Part shown: in pieces, positions 18,896-28,283 of the stretch
How the letters are laid out: the number at the start of each line of letters is the position of its first letter
How positions within the stretch are numbered: the first letter of the stretch is position 1
From: Candidatus Thorarchaeota archaeon MP8T_1
GTDB lineage: Archaea > Asgardarchaeota > Thorarchaeia > Thorarchaeales > Thorarchaeaceae
Direction: 5' to 3'
Assembly (NCBI GenBank): GCA_002825465.1
Contig: PJER01000018.1
Location: 1 to 50,986 of the forward strand
Length of the DNA: 50,986 nucleotides
Notes under the pieces: model-generated
Told to the model about the DNA's origin: nothing
The model's database searches: none
What the model saw: the letters and a program-made list of their open reading frames with translations, nothing else
Program-made: the position numbers and the translations under genes

Positions 18896-21800
18896 ATGAA
18901 AATCACTAGAGTTCTTTTACTAGTACTGATTATTGCAGGTATCATTGTTGTATTTGCAGCAACCCTGTATGGTTGGCTTCTAGGACAGACAATATATGTC
19001 AATACCTACAATGTTAAGGCTAATGTCAACTACTGGGCTACTTGGACCTTGCGTGATAACATCTTCACAGCATCTTTACTTCTTGCAGTTCTTAGTAGTC
19101 TAACTATCCCAACTCGTTCAACATTCCTCTCATTTATCTCAGCTCTAACACAGAGTGGACCTGCTGTACCTATCAAACTTGACCAAAAGACTGCTATAAT
19201 GTGGAGAATCCTAGAGTTTGGAGCATTCTTCCTGTACTATGTTTCGACTGGGGGATATGCGGTAACAGGTCAAAATGTTGCGTTTCTCATGATGTTAGCT
19301 GGAGATGGTTCTATTTCCATTACTGGATCCCAGTTCGCAACTCTTTTTGCATTACCTTTCGCTCCTGGGACCTCTGTTGAATCAATCCAATCCCTCATTC
19401 CTGCTATGGAAATGTATCAGCTCTATCTTGGTTTAATGGCTACTATCCTCTTTGCAACTGCAGCTCGTTTTTCAATCAGTATCATTACTGACCTGATGAT
19501 GCAGAGGCGTGACATCTTTGTTGTCATATCGAAAGGTCTCTTGGTAGGTGCTTTAGTCCTCTTGCTTGAACTTCTTGCTGTACCTATGTGGACTGTGAAT
19601 GCTGGAACTTGGATGAGTTATCTAGCAATGATTATTGCCTTAGGTGCCTGTATATTTGGCTCAGTTGCTTTCATGGTGATTCGAGTGCGTTCTGGTGATG
19701 TTCGCCAACGTCTCAAGACAAAGATTGCCTCATTAGAGGCTGATCTTGCACGGCTTCAGGGAGAGTTGCTCTCTCTCAGACAAGAGTATGAGGCCGCAGC
19801 ATTATCTGCTGATGATTATCGAAAACGTGTTGGGCATCTAATGGAAGACCGTGCAAATATCGCTAATGAACTCCGTCGTCTAAAACTCGAAAGAATGATT
19901 CCCATCGGTGGAAATCCCAAGTCATTTGCTGGACTTGCTATCTTTCTAATTGCAATCGTAATAATGCTTCCAATCACTCAAGCACTCTACTATGGGATAC
20001 AGATGGACGGTGATAAGTATGTGGATTGGAAATTCAATCTAGAAACGAAGAAAGAGATTGAAATCACTAACTGGGCAGCTGGACTCGATGATTTGCAGCT
20101 AAAATCGCTCGATGACCTAACGTCCAATGCGACACCTGAGAGTGAAATTGAATCTCTTACTACCGTTAGACAGTGGGATCAAACTGCGAGTTATCTGCGA
20201 ATGCGGAACCAGATAGGTTCGAACTGGATGCAACTTGCGGATTCTGATATCGTCTATTGGAAGAATCATGAATACTGGGTTGCCCCATTGACTTTTGAAA
20301 CTGGTCAGACATGGACAGGTTTCATCAATCAACGTATCATTTACACTCATACAGAAGGAATGCTTGTTCTTGATGCATATAGTGGTGAACTGATCGAGGA
20401 TGAAAACCTAGTATCTCTTCTCAATAGGACTCGGGAAATTAATTTCTACTATGGTGAAGGTCAAGGCTTTGGTGATAGTGTCTTTGTCGATGTTGCCAAC
20501 TTCAATGAAGTGGGCAATACAACCTTCTCTGGTACCCCGGATTATACACTCAGTGGATTCGAATCATTTTACTACCTCTTAACCTTAGGACCTCAGGCTT
20601 GGTCTTACTTTGGTCAAGATATGGATATGTTAGTTGAACGTGATGTCCTATCTCGCGTTCAAGCAATGATGCTCCAAGGGCTATCAGTAGACTCAGATCC
20701 ATACATCGTTGTTGGCCCATCGGGTGAGATATTCTACGCAGTATCAATCTTCATCGATTACCACCTCGCAACAGGATATGCCTACGAGAACTATATGCGA
20801 TTCCTTGGCGTGGTCCTAGTTGATATCGAGACTGGTGAGATGGATTTCTACGAGTCTCCATACACGGGTGAGAGTATCTTCTTAGACAACACCTACAGGG
20901 CATATTATGATTGGCAGGAAACTCCTGATTGGCTTCAGAAACAGATCAAATGGCCTGAAGATCTCTATGAGCGTCAGTTAAAGATAGCATATGTCTTTCA
21001 CGTCAAAGAGCCAAATACATGGCTTGGTGGAGTTGATTTCCACCAGAATCCTGATGATTCTGACACTCGGTATGTCATTATGAATATCGAGGGCGAAGAA
21101 CGTTTCATTGCCTATCATAATGCTGAATTCAGAATTGCCCAGTCTGCTGACTCAGCGCATAATCTTGCTGGCATCTATGTAATGGGTTGCGGCGATAAAC
21201 GGTTTGGTCAGATGACATTCTATCGTGCAGGGGAAAGTGGATCCTCAAATTGGTTGGGACCAACTGCTGTTGTTCAAGCATTCGAAACAAATGATGAAGT
21301 GAGAACCCAATTGCAGCTCTGGGGAGCTCATCGGTATGGAAATCGACTCCTCTACCATTTGGGCGGAGATCTCTTCTTTGTCGTACCTGTTTTCTTAGAA
21401 GTTGAAACATCAACAAACACAGTCATCCAGAAGTTGGGCGGTGTCGGACTTGTTGATGCCTATACAGGGGAGCGGGTAACGCTTGGTGAGAATGTTGTTG
21501 AAGCATACTACAAGATGTTTGGTCTTCTTAATAGGAGTATAATCGAGGCTGGTGATGTTGGTTTTGAATCGGCTGTTTTCAATCCTGTATCTATTGATTC
21601 AGGTGACTTCACACGTCTGACAACTTTGATGCGAAACAATGACAATGTCACTCATCACTTATACCTCGACATTGTGACTCCTCCAACAAATGCGTTGTAT
21701 ACACCAAACTTCACCATTATGTGGCATGGTGTTGAGGTGACTCCTGCTCTATATGGAGCAAATGCGACCTTCACATTAGACATCGGAAATCTTGGTGCTG

Positions 21801-21940
21801 GTGACCTCTATGGAACGACACCAATGGTTTCAGTATTGCTACCAGAAGGAACATTCTCACAGCAAATCGTTGTGTACGTGATTCTAAGAACTGAAGAAGG
21901 TGTAGTTGATCAGATAGATCTAATATTGACTATTACCTAG
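18896..21940 (+). CDS. Divergent UPF0182-like large membrane protein with an internal coiled coil
   Basis: A 1014-residue protein. About six membrane segments occupy residues 1-262, a strong cytoplasmic coiled coil follows at about 268-337 (many E/L/R heptads), then one more membrane segment at about 342-368 and a 640-residue extracytoplasmic part. That part resembles the UPF0182 family: FINQRIIYTHTEGMLVLD, INFYYGEGQG, DSDPYIVVGPSGEIFYAV, ENYMRFLGVVLVDIETGE, and later TNDEVRTQLQLWGAHRYGNRLL and FFVVPVFLEVE. The function of UPF0182 is unknown. The last 100 residues look like an added beta-sandwich. ATG follows GAGGAAG. It is probably monocistronic. Confidence 0.65.
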   Translation: MKITRVLLLVLIIAGIIVVFAATLYGWLLGQTIYVNTYNVKANVNYWATWTLRDNIFTASLLLAVLSSLTIPTRSTFLSFISALTQSGPAVPIKLDQKTAIMWRILEFGAFFLYYVSTGGYAVTGQNVAFLMMLAGDGSISITGSQFATLFALPFAPGTSVESIQSLIPAMEMYQLYLGLMATILFATAARFSISIITDLMMQRRDIFVVISKGLLVGALVLLLELLAVPMWTVNAGTWMSYLAMIIALGACIFGSVAFMVIRVRSGDVRQRLKTKIASLEADLARLQGELLSLRQEYEAAALSADDYRKRVGHLMEDRANIANELRRLKLERMIPIGGNPKSFAGLAIFLIAIVIMLPITQALYYGIQMDGDKYVDWKFNLETKKEIEITNWAAGLDDLQLKSLDDLTSNATPESEIESLTTVRQWDQTASYLRMRNQIGSNWMQLADSDIVYWKNHEYWVAPLTFETGQTWTGFINQRIIYTHTEGMLVLDAYSGELIEDENLVSLLNRTREINFYYGEGQGFGDSVFVDVANFNEVGNTTFSGTPDYTLSGFESFYYLLTLGPQAWSYFGQDMDMLVERDVLSRVQAMMLQGLSVDSDPYIVVGPSGEIFYAVSIFIDYHLATGYAYENYMRFLGVVLVDIETGEMDFYESPYTGESIFLDNTYRAYYDWQETPDWLQKQIKWPEDLYERQLKIAYVFHVKEPNTWLGGVDFHQNPDDSDTRYVIMNIEGEERFIAYHNAEFRIAQSADSAHNLAGIYVMGCGDKRFGQMTFYRAGESGSSNWLGPTAVVQAFETNDEVRTQLQLWGAHRYGNRLLYHLGGDLFFVVPVFLEVETSTNTVIQKLGGVGLVDAYTGERVTLGENVVEAYYKMFGLLNRSIIEAGDVGFESAVFNPVSIDSGDFTRLTTLMRNNDNVTHHLYLDIVTPPTNALYTPNFTIMWHGVEVTPALYGANATFTLDIGNLGAGDLYGTTPMVSVLLPEGTFSQQIVVYVILRTEEGVVDQIDLILTIT

Positions 21941-21941
21941 T

Positions 21942-22886
21942 TCAAAGATGTGACCTATACCAATCAGCGGTCTCTTGGAGACCTCTATCAAGTGGAATCT
22001 CTGGAGTAAAGCCCAGTAATTTCTGGGCTCGCTCAATATTTCCAATACTATCTTTGACATCACCGATTCGAGGTGGAACGTGAGTAATCTCTGATTTCGA
22101 TCCCTTGATTTGATTTTTCACAATCTGAGCGATTCTGTTGATAGAAACCAGTTCTATTCCTGACATATTTATCGTAGATCCAATTGCTGTCGTTAGCTCA
22201 CCTGCTAGTATTGTTGCTTTAGAAACATCTGTCACATGAACAAAACTTCTTGTCTGTTCTCCATCTCCCTCAATAGTGATTGGTCTGTCAGTAAGCGCTT
22301 GATTAATGAAAATAGAAATCACACCACTGTATTCTGAATATGCCTGACGAGGCCCATAGACATTGAAGTATCGTAGAATGGATGACTCAACACCATATGA
22401 AATAGCATACGAATTGACATACATCTCCCCTGCAATTTTAGAAGACGCATATGGGCTCAAAGGTTTGAGACTGAAGTCCTCTCTCACTGGCATCTCTTCA
22501 GGATTGCCATATACTGATGCACTGGAACTGAAGACAAAACGGGTCACATCTAGTTTCCGCGCAAGTTCAAGTATGTTCAGGGTTCCATTGACATTAATAT
22601 CATGGACCATCAGAGGGTCCTCAATTGATATCTTCACTGAGGATATTGCTGCTAGATGAAAGATAGTATGGGCCTCCTCCCTGATCTGGACTGCTAGGTT
22701 CTCATCACGAATATCTGCCTTTAGTAGTCTAAATTGGTCGTTCTTCATCGCACTTTCGAGATTCTTTATTCTCCCTGTCCTCATATTGTCAATACCAATC
22801 ACTCGGTACCCTTTCTCAAGTAAATGGTCTACAACATGACTTCCAATGAATCCACTAGCTCCAGTCACAATACATGTACTATCCAC
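21942..22886 (-). CDS. galE: NAD-dependent nucleotide-sugar epimerase (UDP-glucose/UDP-GlcNAc 4-epimerase-like)
   Basis: An extended short-chain dehydrogenase that inverts C4 of a UDP-hexose. It has VTGASGFIGSHVVDHLL for NAD binding, FHLAAISSVKIS, the catalytic SSSASVYG and YASSK (Tyr and Lys), and the downstream RYFNVYGPRQ and EGDGEQTRSFVHVTDV motifs. Length 314 is normal. The pattern is close to archaeal GalE and WbpP-type 4-epimerases, and which substrate it takes cannot be decided by eye. The GTG start lies inside the 3' end of the upstream membrane-protein gene (8-base overlap), with GGGGA as ribosome binding site, so the two genes are coupled. It would provide galactose or GalNAc units for glycans. 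Confidence 0.85.
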   Translation of the reverse strand: MDSTCIVTGASGFIGSHVVDHLLEKGYRVIGIDNMRTGRIKNLESAMKNDQFRLLKADIRDENLAVQIREEAHTIFHLAAISSVKISIEDPLMVHDINVNGTLNILELARKLDVTRFVFSSSASVYGNPEEMPVREDFSLKPLSPYASSKIAGEMYVNSYAISYGVESSILRYFNVYGPRQAYSEYSGVISIFINQALTDRPITIEGDGEQTRSFVHVTDVSKATILAGELTTAIGSTINMSGIELVSINRIAQIVKNQIKGSKSEITHVPPRIGDVKDSIGNIERAQKLLGFTPEIPLDRGLQETADWYRSHL

Positions 22887-23889
22887 TTTCTGTCACTTCC
22901 CCTTTTCTGAAGACTTGAACAATTGCAAGGAAGAATAGGATTGGACCAATGAAGAGCATGAGCAAATAGAATAATGTTCCACCTATGTACGTAAGTATTG
23001 GCACCAGTGCCAATGCTATTGATAACATCAAGAAGGTGACGAGTGCCCAGATTATCTGGTCATAATTTATTATCCCTGCGGGAAGTTCGATAGTCTTCTG
23101 AGTGTTTCTTGGAGTTAGGAAGATCAACGTGAGTACGACAATGTAGAATGCTATTGTAAGAAGAATAGTACCGATTGAAGGAATTCTCTCTGGTAAAAGT
23201 GTAAGAAATGTGACTCCGTAGAGAGCAATCAAGTAGACAATTATTATTGACATACCTCTATCTCCCACTCGTAAGGATTCAAGATCTAGCGGCTTTCTAC
23301 TCAGAGAGATTGTGAGGTAGCTTAGTAAGAAGATGAACGCAAAATTCATTCCTCCAGCAAGCACCACTGCCAATGGATCTGCGTTCAGTCCCGTTGTCAT
23401 GAAGAGTGCGCCAGCAATTATGACAATCCAAAGTATGATCCTGTTCCGCCCAGTCTTTGAAATCACTTTGAGGTGTGATGTATATACTTCTGCAGCCTCT
23501 CCCTTGTGTGTTTGAATTGCTACTATCTCGAAAACCATTATTGGAATAATGAAAGAGAAGACCGCATGCCAAAACAGGGCGATGATGAAGAATTCGCCCA
23601 CAGCGAATCCGAGAAAGGAACCAAAACCGGGTGAACCTCCCATATATCCTGCCCAGATCACTTTTGTAATCCATCCTTCATATAATCCAAAGATTATACC
23701 CCAGAGGTAAAGCTGAGTCAGAGAAGTTCGTTCATATCGCAAAGCCAGATTGATTAGAAGTAAAGCATGTGCCCAATAGAGTGGAAGGGTAACAAACCAT
23801 CCCCAACTTGTTAGGAACCATAAGGGGGAAGCTCCTGAGAACACTTCAGCAAAGATCATCGAAAGAAATCCATAAAGGATAACTGCCAT
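22879..23889 (-). CDS. Polytopic membrane protein of unknown function
   Basis: I do not recognise this family. The protein has about 336 residues and eight to ten hydrophobic segments. The first ones contain several Trp/Tyr-rich stretches (SPLWFLTSWGWFVTLPLYWAH, GLYEGWITKVIWAGYMGG), and a short cytoplasmic loop lies near residue 150. The longest frame starts at ATG 23925 without a ribosome binding site; ATG 23889 follows AAAGGAAC by seven to eight bases and is preferred. It is translationally coupled to the epimerase gene, which may mean a role in glycan or lipid metabolism, but no catalytic motif is visible. Confidence 0.65.
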   Translation of the reverse strand: MAVILYGFLSMIFAEVFSGASPLWFLTSWGWFVTLPLYWAHALLLINLALRYERTSLTQLYLWGIIFGLYEGWITKVIWAGYMGGSPGFGSFLGFAVGEFFIIALFWHAVFSFIIPIMVFEIVAIQTHKGEAAEVYTSHLKVISKTGRNRIILWIVIIAGALFMTTGLNADPLAVVLAGGMNFAFIFLLSYLTISLSRKPLDLESLRVGDRGMSIIIVYLIALYGVTFLTLLPERIPSIGTILLTIAFYIVVLTLIFLTPRNTQKTIELPAGIINYDQIIWALVTFLMLSIALALVPILTYIGGTLFYLLMLFIGPILFFLAIVQVFRKGEVTESG

Positions 23890-23982
23890 GATACTTGTTC
23901 CTTTCTTGGCCCCTTCATCTAACATATTGCATGTTCTTGCAAAACCCCTTTATCTATCCATGGGCACCCCAATTGTAGAATC

Positions 23983-24270
23983 ATGTATTTCGTCTATATC
24001 ATTGAAACAGAAGATGGGACATATTATACAGGAATGACTAATGATCTTGCTCGAAGAATGAATGAACACCTCTCTAATACATCACGCTCTGCAACATATC
24101 TGAGAGCACATAAGCCAAAGTATGTAGTATATACATATGAATGCAAGACGCGCGGTGATGCCATGCGTCTTGAGAATCGAATAAAACAAGACCAGAAATT
24201 TAAGCAAGATTGTATCGGTCCTCGTCGAGATATCCGTGAGGTAATTGAATCAGAATTAAGCTACAAATAA
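23983..24270 (+). CDS. GIY-YIG nuclease domain protein (YhbQ/UPF0213-like)
   Basis: A 95-residue single-domain GIY-YIG protein. The family signature is split as YFVYIIETEDGTYYTGMTNDLARRMNEH, where VYI and YTG stand for GIY and YIG, with the conserved Arg in ARRMNEH and the metal-binding Glu in MRLENRIKQ. Stand-alone members of this type are small structure-specific or repair-related endonucleases of poorly known role; the family is common in bacteria and scattered in archaea. It is divergent from the membrane-protein gene, and the ATG has no clear ribosome binding site, so a leaderless transcript is possible. Confidence 0.85.
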   Translation: MYFVYIIETEDGTYYTGMTNDLARRMNEHLSNTSRSATYLRAHKPKYVVYTYECKTRGDAMRLENRIKQDQKFKQDCIGPRRDIREVIESELSYK

Positions 24271-24323
24271 TTCACCTCGAAGCTTTCTTATCGAGGATAT
24301 TATGTTACTATCTTGTGACATCA

Positions 24324-25853
24324 ATGACCGAATTTGTCTTGGCTATCGACGCTGGAACCACTGGCGTTCGTTCAATGTTCTTTGACCAAACTGGTGCTGT
24401 TTTTGCGAGTGCATATTCTGAATTTGAGTCACTTTTTCCTCATCCTTCTTGGGTCGAACAAAAAGCAGATAGCTGGTGGGAGACCTCGTGCAAGACCATT
24501 CAAAAGTGTCTGAAAGAAGGAAATATCAGTCCTGAACAGGTTATTGCTATCAGTGTAACAAATCAACGAGAAACTGTTGTTCCTATTGATGAAGACGGTC
24601 TGCCACTCAGAAATGCAATTGTGTGGCAGGATAGGCGAACTGTGAAACAGTGTGATTGGATAAAGAAGACCATCCCTCAAGTTCAGGTCTACTCGATTAG
24701 TGGGCTAACAGTAGACCCCTATTTTACAGCACCAAAGATACTCTGGATACGTGAACATGAACGAGCAATTTATGACAAGACAGACAAATTCATGCTTGTT
24801 CATGATTACTTGATTCATTGTCTTTCTGGAGAGACCGTTACGGATTTTTCTAATGCCAGTAGAACCCTTCTCTTTGATATTCGAACTGCTAAATGGTCTG
24901 AGAAGCTACTTGATGCACTACAAGTAGATCGTGATAGACTCCCTCGTCTTGTTGAGTCCGGTGAAATAGTTGGAAAATTATCCAGCAAGGCTGCAACCCA
25001 AACTGGATTGAAAGAAGGAACACCAATTGTAGCAGGTGGGGGTGACCAACAATGTGCAGCTTTGGGTGTTGGTGTTGTTCGTGAAGGAATGATAAAATCC
25101 ACAACGGGTACTGGTACATTCTTACTAGCTCACTCCAAGACTGTGAAGCTGGACCCGTCAATGCGTGTTCTTTGCAGTCGCCACGTAGTTCCAAATGCAT
25201 TTGTTGTTGAAGCAAGTATGTTCACAACAGGAGCTGCCCTCAGATGGTATCGTGATAATCTGGGAAGTGAAGAGATTGGCATTGCTGACGAACTTGGAGT
25301 TGATCCCTATGATGTCATCACAGAGGCAGCAGAGAAGAGTCTGCCAGGAGCAGAAGGTGTTATTCACATTCCTCATTTTGTTGGATCCGGCGCTCCGAAT
25401 TGGAATCCCTATGCCCGAGGGATTTTTGCAGGACTCGCATTAGGTCACTCTCGGCATCATCTTATCCGTGCAATTCTTGAAGGTGTGTCCTATGAGATTC
25501 GGACAAATATTGAAGTGATGCGTGAATTGGGACTTCCGTCTCAACAGGTTCGAGTGACCGGTGGTGCCGCAAGAAGTGCGACTTGGATGCAGATACAGGC
25601 TGATGTCCTTCGTACTCCTGTCATTCGGCCAAAAATGGAAGAGGCTACTGCGATTGGTGCTGCAATTCTCGCATTCAAAGGAGTTAATGTCTTCAAATCT
25701 GTTGCGGATGCTGCTGAGGAGATGGTACAGACCTTGGAACCATTAGAACCGCGAGCTGAGACTCTTGAAGTATATCAGAGTGGGTATGCGACATTCAAAA
25801 AACTCTATGATGCAATATCTGACATTCATTGGGGTGACGATTCCTCTGCATAG
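24324..25853 (+). CDS. glpK: FGGY-family carbohydrate kinase, probable glycerol kinase
   Basis: Phosphorylates a polyol with ATP; glycerol to sn-glycerol 3-phosphate is most likely. The two-domain FGGY fold is clear: AIDAGTTGVRSMFFD at the N-terminus, VTNQRETVVPID and NAIVWQDRRT (very like glycerol kinases), GGGDQQCAALG with the catalytic Asp, STTGTGTFLL, and VRVTGGAARSATWMQIQADVL at the C-terminus. Length is about 509. The segment HFVGSGAPNWNPYARGIFAGL is also close to other FGGY kinases, so the substrate is not certain. A GTG at 24315 is in frame, but it sits inside TGTGA placed five bases before ATG 24324. Its 3' end overlaps the convergent LarA-family gene by 28 bases. Confidence 0.8.
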   Translation: MTEFVLAIDAGTTGVRSMFFDQTGAVFASAYSEFESLFPHPSWVEQKADSWWETSCKTIQKCLKEGNISPEQVIAISVTNQRETVVPIDEDGLPLRNAIVWQDRRTVKQCDWIKKTIPQVQVYSISGLTVDPYFTAPKILWIREHERAIYDKTDKFMLVHDYLIHCLSGETVTDFSNASRTLLFDIRTAKWSEKLLDALQVDRDRLPRLVESGEIVGKLSSKAATQTGLKEGTPIVAGGGDQQCAALGVGVVREGMIKSTTGTGTFLLAHSKTVKLDPSMRVLCSRHVVPNAFVVEASMFTTGAALRWYRDNLGSEEIGIADELGVDPYDVITEAAEKSLPGAEGVIHIPHFVGSGAPNWNPYARGIFAGLALGHSRHHLIRAILEGVSYEIRTNIEVMRELGLPSQQVRVTGGAARSATWMQIQADVLRTPVIRPKMEEATAIGAAILAFKGVNVFKSVADAAEEMVQTLEPLEPRAETLEVYQSGYATFKKLYDAISDIHWGDDSSA

Positions 25854-27127
25854 ACTGCCAGCTTGTTTCCTTTGTCAAGAACGACAATCTTTACACTAGG
25901 ATCTTCAGTTATCCAAGCATCTACTACTTTCTGCGGGTCTGAAACTTTCTCAAGATGTGCAGCTTCAATGGTTTCTTTGTCCAATTGTGAATACATCAAT
26001 ATCTTTGAAACTCGCTTGATAAGCTCTGCAAATTTGTATGCTTTATGTTCGTATAGATGATATTTTCCACTGATGGATGTAATCACCTCATCGAGAGGAA
26101 GTGTTAGTCTGTTGTAGAAGTTCTCTATTGCCTCTTCAGGAGCAACACCATCTCTACACTCCGCAAGAAATAGTATCTGTCCTCCATCAATGACTGCATT
26201 CTTTGTGAGTTCGATGGCTCGTTGAGCATGATAAAGTGATTTGTCCTGTGGGTATCCGCCTGGTGATACAATAATCCTTGGTCGCGGGGTTATCGTAAAG
26301 CTAGCCGTCTCATCGAGAAACTCCATTGCTCCTGCAGTGACTGGTTCTATCGTTCCAGCATCTGCCCAGAGAAGCTTACCTCTATCCGTCACGACTGCTA
26401 ACAAGAATACAGAATTCTTACCAACAATAATACCCATTCCTTCTCGCATGTCATCAGCTAAAGGGTTATCCCGATACTTCTCATCTGGATGAAAAGGATG
26501 AATCCCAAAGGTAGATCGTGGGTCCAAAGCCATCGAGTGATTTGCCTCGATTGTATCAAACCCACAGACACCTGGAAGGAAATTCTTCACAACATTTGAG
26601 TATCCTGCAAAATAATGCGCTTTCATATCAGAGAGGCTAACATATACATCATGCCCAACAGCTTTACTATTCACAAGCATTGGAGTTCCTCTACTTGTCT
26701 TTCCCAAGTTTACAAGGTCCTTTGCCCTGCAATCATGAATAATGACATCATAGTTGGATAGATGTGCGTCTTCTGCAACTCGTTTAATCATCTCTACAAG
26801 TTCTATATTCAATGGATGATTTACTTCGTGTGAGCCCGTAGTAATGATGAACTGAACTCTATTCGCATGAACTAACCTTGGAGTCACAGATGACACCATT
26901 TCATAATGAGGTGCATCCCTAGTATGGTCTTCAACTAGTACACAAACACTCTTACTTTTTGACAGTTCCTCAAGCGAAATTCCATGGGGGTTCTCTAGGA
27001 CTCGATTGAGTTCTTCCATCATGTCAGATTTGACATCTAGTTTCTTTGGAACGATAACATCTGCGAGATTGGTGTCTGGAATCTCAAGTACTACATCATC
27101 GTTACCATAAGTGATTGATACTTTCAA
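25826..27127 (-). CDS. LarA-family nickel-pincer racemase/epimerase
   Basis: A 433-residue member of the LarA family (lactate racemase and relatives), which use the nickel-pincer nucleotide cofactor to move hydride at an alpha-hydroxyacid carbon. Residues matching the cofactor and catalytic sites are present: DHTR (67-70), THR/SH-type His100 and His104, and His171-x9-Lys181 in HYFAGYSNVVKNFLPG followed by His197 in IEANH. The His-Lys-His spacing equals that of lactate racemase, so cofactor attachment via Lys181 is likely. The substrate may be lactate, malate or another hydroxyacid. The genes making the cofactor (larB, larC, larE) are not in the window. The TTG start follows GAGG. Confidence 0.85.
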   Translation of the reverse strand: MKVSITYGNDDVVLEIPDTNLADVIVPKKLDVKSDMMEELNRVLENPHGISLEELSKSKSVCVLVEDHTRDAPHYEMVSSVTPRLVHANRVQFIITTGSHEVNHPLNIELVEMIKRVAEDAHLSNYDVIIHDCRAKDLVNLGKTSRGTPMLVNSKAVGHDVYVSLSDMKAHYFAGYSNVVKNFLPGVCGFDTIEANHSMALDPRSTFGIHPFHPDEKYRDNPLADDMREGMGIIVGKNSVFLLAVVTDRGKLLWADAGTIEPVTAGAMEFLDETASFTITPRPRIIVSPGGYPQDKSLYHAQRAIELTKNAVIDGGQILFLAECRDGVAPEEAIENFYNRLTLPLDEVITSISGKYHLYEHKAYKFAELIKRVSKILMYSQLDKETIEAAHLEKVSDPQKVVDAWITEDPSVKIVVLDKGNKLAVYAEESSPQ

Positions 27128-27235
27128 AGGCTAGCCTCATTGTATGATATCCGTCTAAACAGACTAAAAACATTGACCAAGTGGCATATATCTGAAACCA
27201 CAAGTAATATTCGAAAGTGTATTTACAACTGAATT

Positions 27236-27553
27236 ATGTCCGAGAAAGAACGAGGTTTTTCAGGTATTGGTCCCTGGTTAGCTATTGGTTCTGAACTTCC
27301 ATGTTCAGTTATCTCTCTATTACTAGTTGGCCAGATAGTAGGTGGTTCTATTGGAGGTTCTTCAGGAGCTATGTGGGGAGCTATTCTCGGAGCAATACTT
27401 GGATTCTTTCTTGGAGTCTATGGAGTGTTCAAGACAATAGGGTATCTAGAGCTGATTGAAAAAGAATCTGAAATGAAGGCAACCTATATGCCTCCCATGG
27501 AAGAGATACTTGAGGATGTCGTCTTCGACTTGGAAGACGACACTTCAGAGTAG
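27236..27553 (+). CDS. Small two-helix membrane protein, AtpI/AtpZ-like
   Basis: A 105-residue protein with two membrane helices (about residues 13-36 and 44-66) joined by a Gly/Ser-rich turn, then an acidic cytoplasmic tail (EDVVFDLEDDTSE). The pattern, with a polar Glu in the first helix (AIGSELPCSV), a GG-S-I-GG turn and a Gly-rich second helix followed by Y-x-x-F-K, resembles AtpI/AtpZ, accessory proteins of bacterial F-type and N-type ATPases. It lies about 0.7 kb before the A-ATPase subunit C gene, which fits such a role, but the similarity is general and not decisive. A TATA-like CATATATC lies near 27183. Confidence 0.6.
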   Translation: MSEKERGFSGIGPWLAIGSELPCSVISLLLVGQIVGGSIGGSSGAMWGAILGAILGFFLGVYGVFKTIGYLELIEKESEMKATYMPPMEEILEDVVFDLEDDTSE

Positions 27554-27554
27554 A

Positions 27555-28151
27555 TTAATCCAAGAATTCTGAATCGTCTGCATCAAGAACTTCAATGATG
27601 ACTTTTGTAGCGCTTCTTCCTACAGCCGCAATTATCACTTGAATCATTAATGCGATAAAGAATGCACCGAGTGCAAGACCAAAGACCCTAAGTGATATCG
27701 AATTCTCTGCAAGCGCCCAAGGAGCTAGAAATCTAGCATCTACCAGATACCAGATGTATATACCTGTGATTGCCATCAGAATGACAAGTAATGCATAGAT
27801 TATTACAACTCCTTTCACTCTTGGTGTATTCATTCGTACTTCTTCGATTCCTGGTCCAACCACTGCATCTCCAATTCTCCTAGAGAATCGAACGAATGCG
27901 CTGATTGCGGCTAGAAAAATAATCAGGACCACAATACTCGCCAGAAGGAGTGCAAGTATCTGTAGATCTCCTGTTAGCCCAAAGTATGTATCACCAATAT
28001 AGTGTGCTGCTAGAGCTCCTAACATTGTAATTACTGCTACTATCTGCACAACGAACATTGTTGTTGCAGAACTTCGGAAGAGACTTCCAAGATTTATGTA
28101 ATCATCAGAATGATGACCTGGTGCCCCACTCGCTTCTGTCATAGTAACCAT
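27555..28151 (-). CDS. Four-helix membrane protein of unknown function
   Basis: I do not recognise this 198-residue protein. It has four strong membrane segments (about residues 30-52, 65-90, 113-137 and 150-173), a short soluble N-terminus and an acidic C-terminal tail (VLDADDSEFLD). ATG 28151 and ATG 28142 are both possible starts. It is convergent with the AtpI/AtpZ-like gene (one base apart) and divergent from ATPase subunit C. The position between ATPase-related genes suggests, but does not show, a link with the enzyme or with membrane energetics. Confidence 0.65.
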   Translation of the reverse strand: MVTMTEASGAPGHHSDDYINLGSLFRSSATTMFVVQIVAVITMLGALAAHYIGDTYFGLTGDLQILALLLASIVVLIIFLAAISAFVRFSRRIGDAVVGPGIEEVRMNTPRVKGVVIIYALLVILMAITGIYIWYLVDARFLAPWALAENSISLRVFGLALGAFFIALMIQVIIAAVGRSATKVIIEVLDADDSEFLD

Positions 28152-28215
28152 GATTTTGATAGCAGCTGATTATTTGAATTCTTCTACAAAAGGGTAAGTT
28201 GTGCTCTGGCATTAC

Positions 28216-28224
28216 TTTTATATC
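28216..28224 (+). promoter_or_regulatory. Archaeal TATA box for the ATPase C-K unit
   Basis: TTTTATATC is a near-ideal archaeal TATA element in the region between the divergent membrane protein and subunit C. It predicts transcription start near 28246, giving a leader of about 35-40 bases before ATG 28284. Confidence 0.55.
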
Positions 28225-28283
28225 AGGTCTCGCAGGTCAACTTTTAGTCCTCACCAGATTGATAATGGACAGGAATTGACAAA

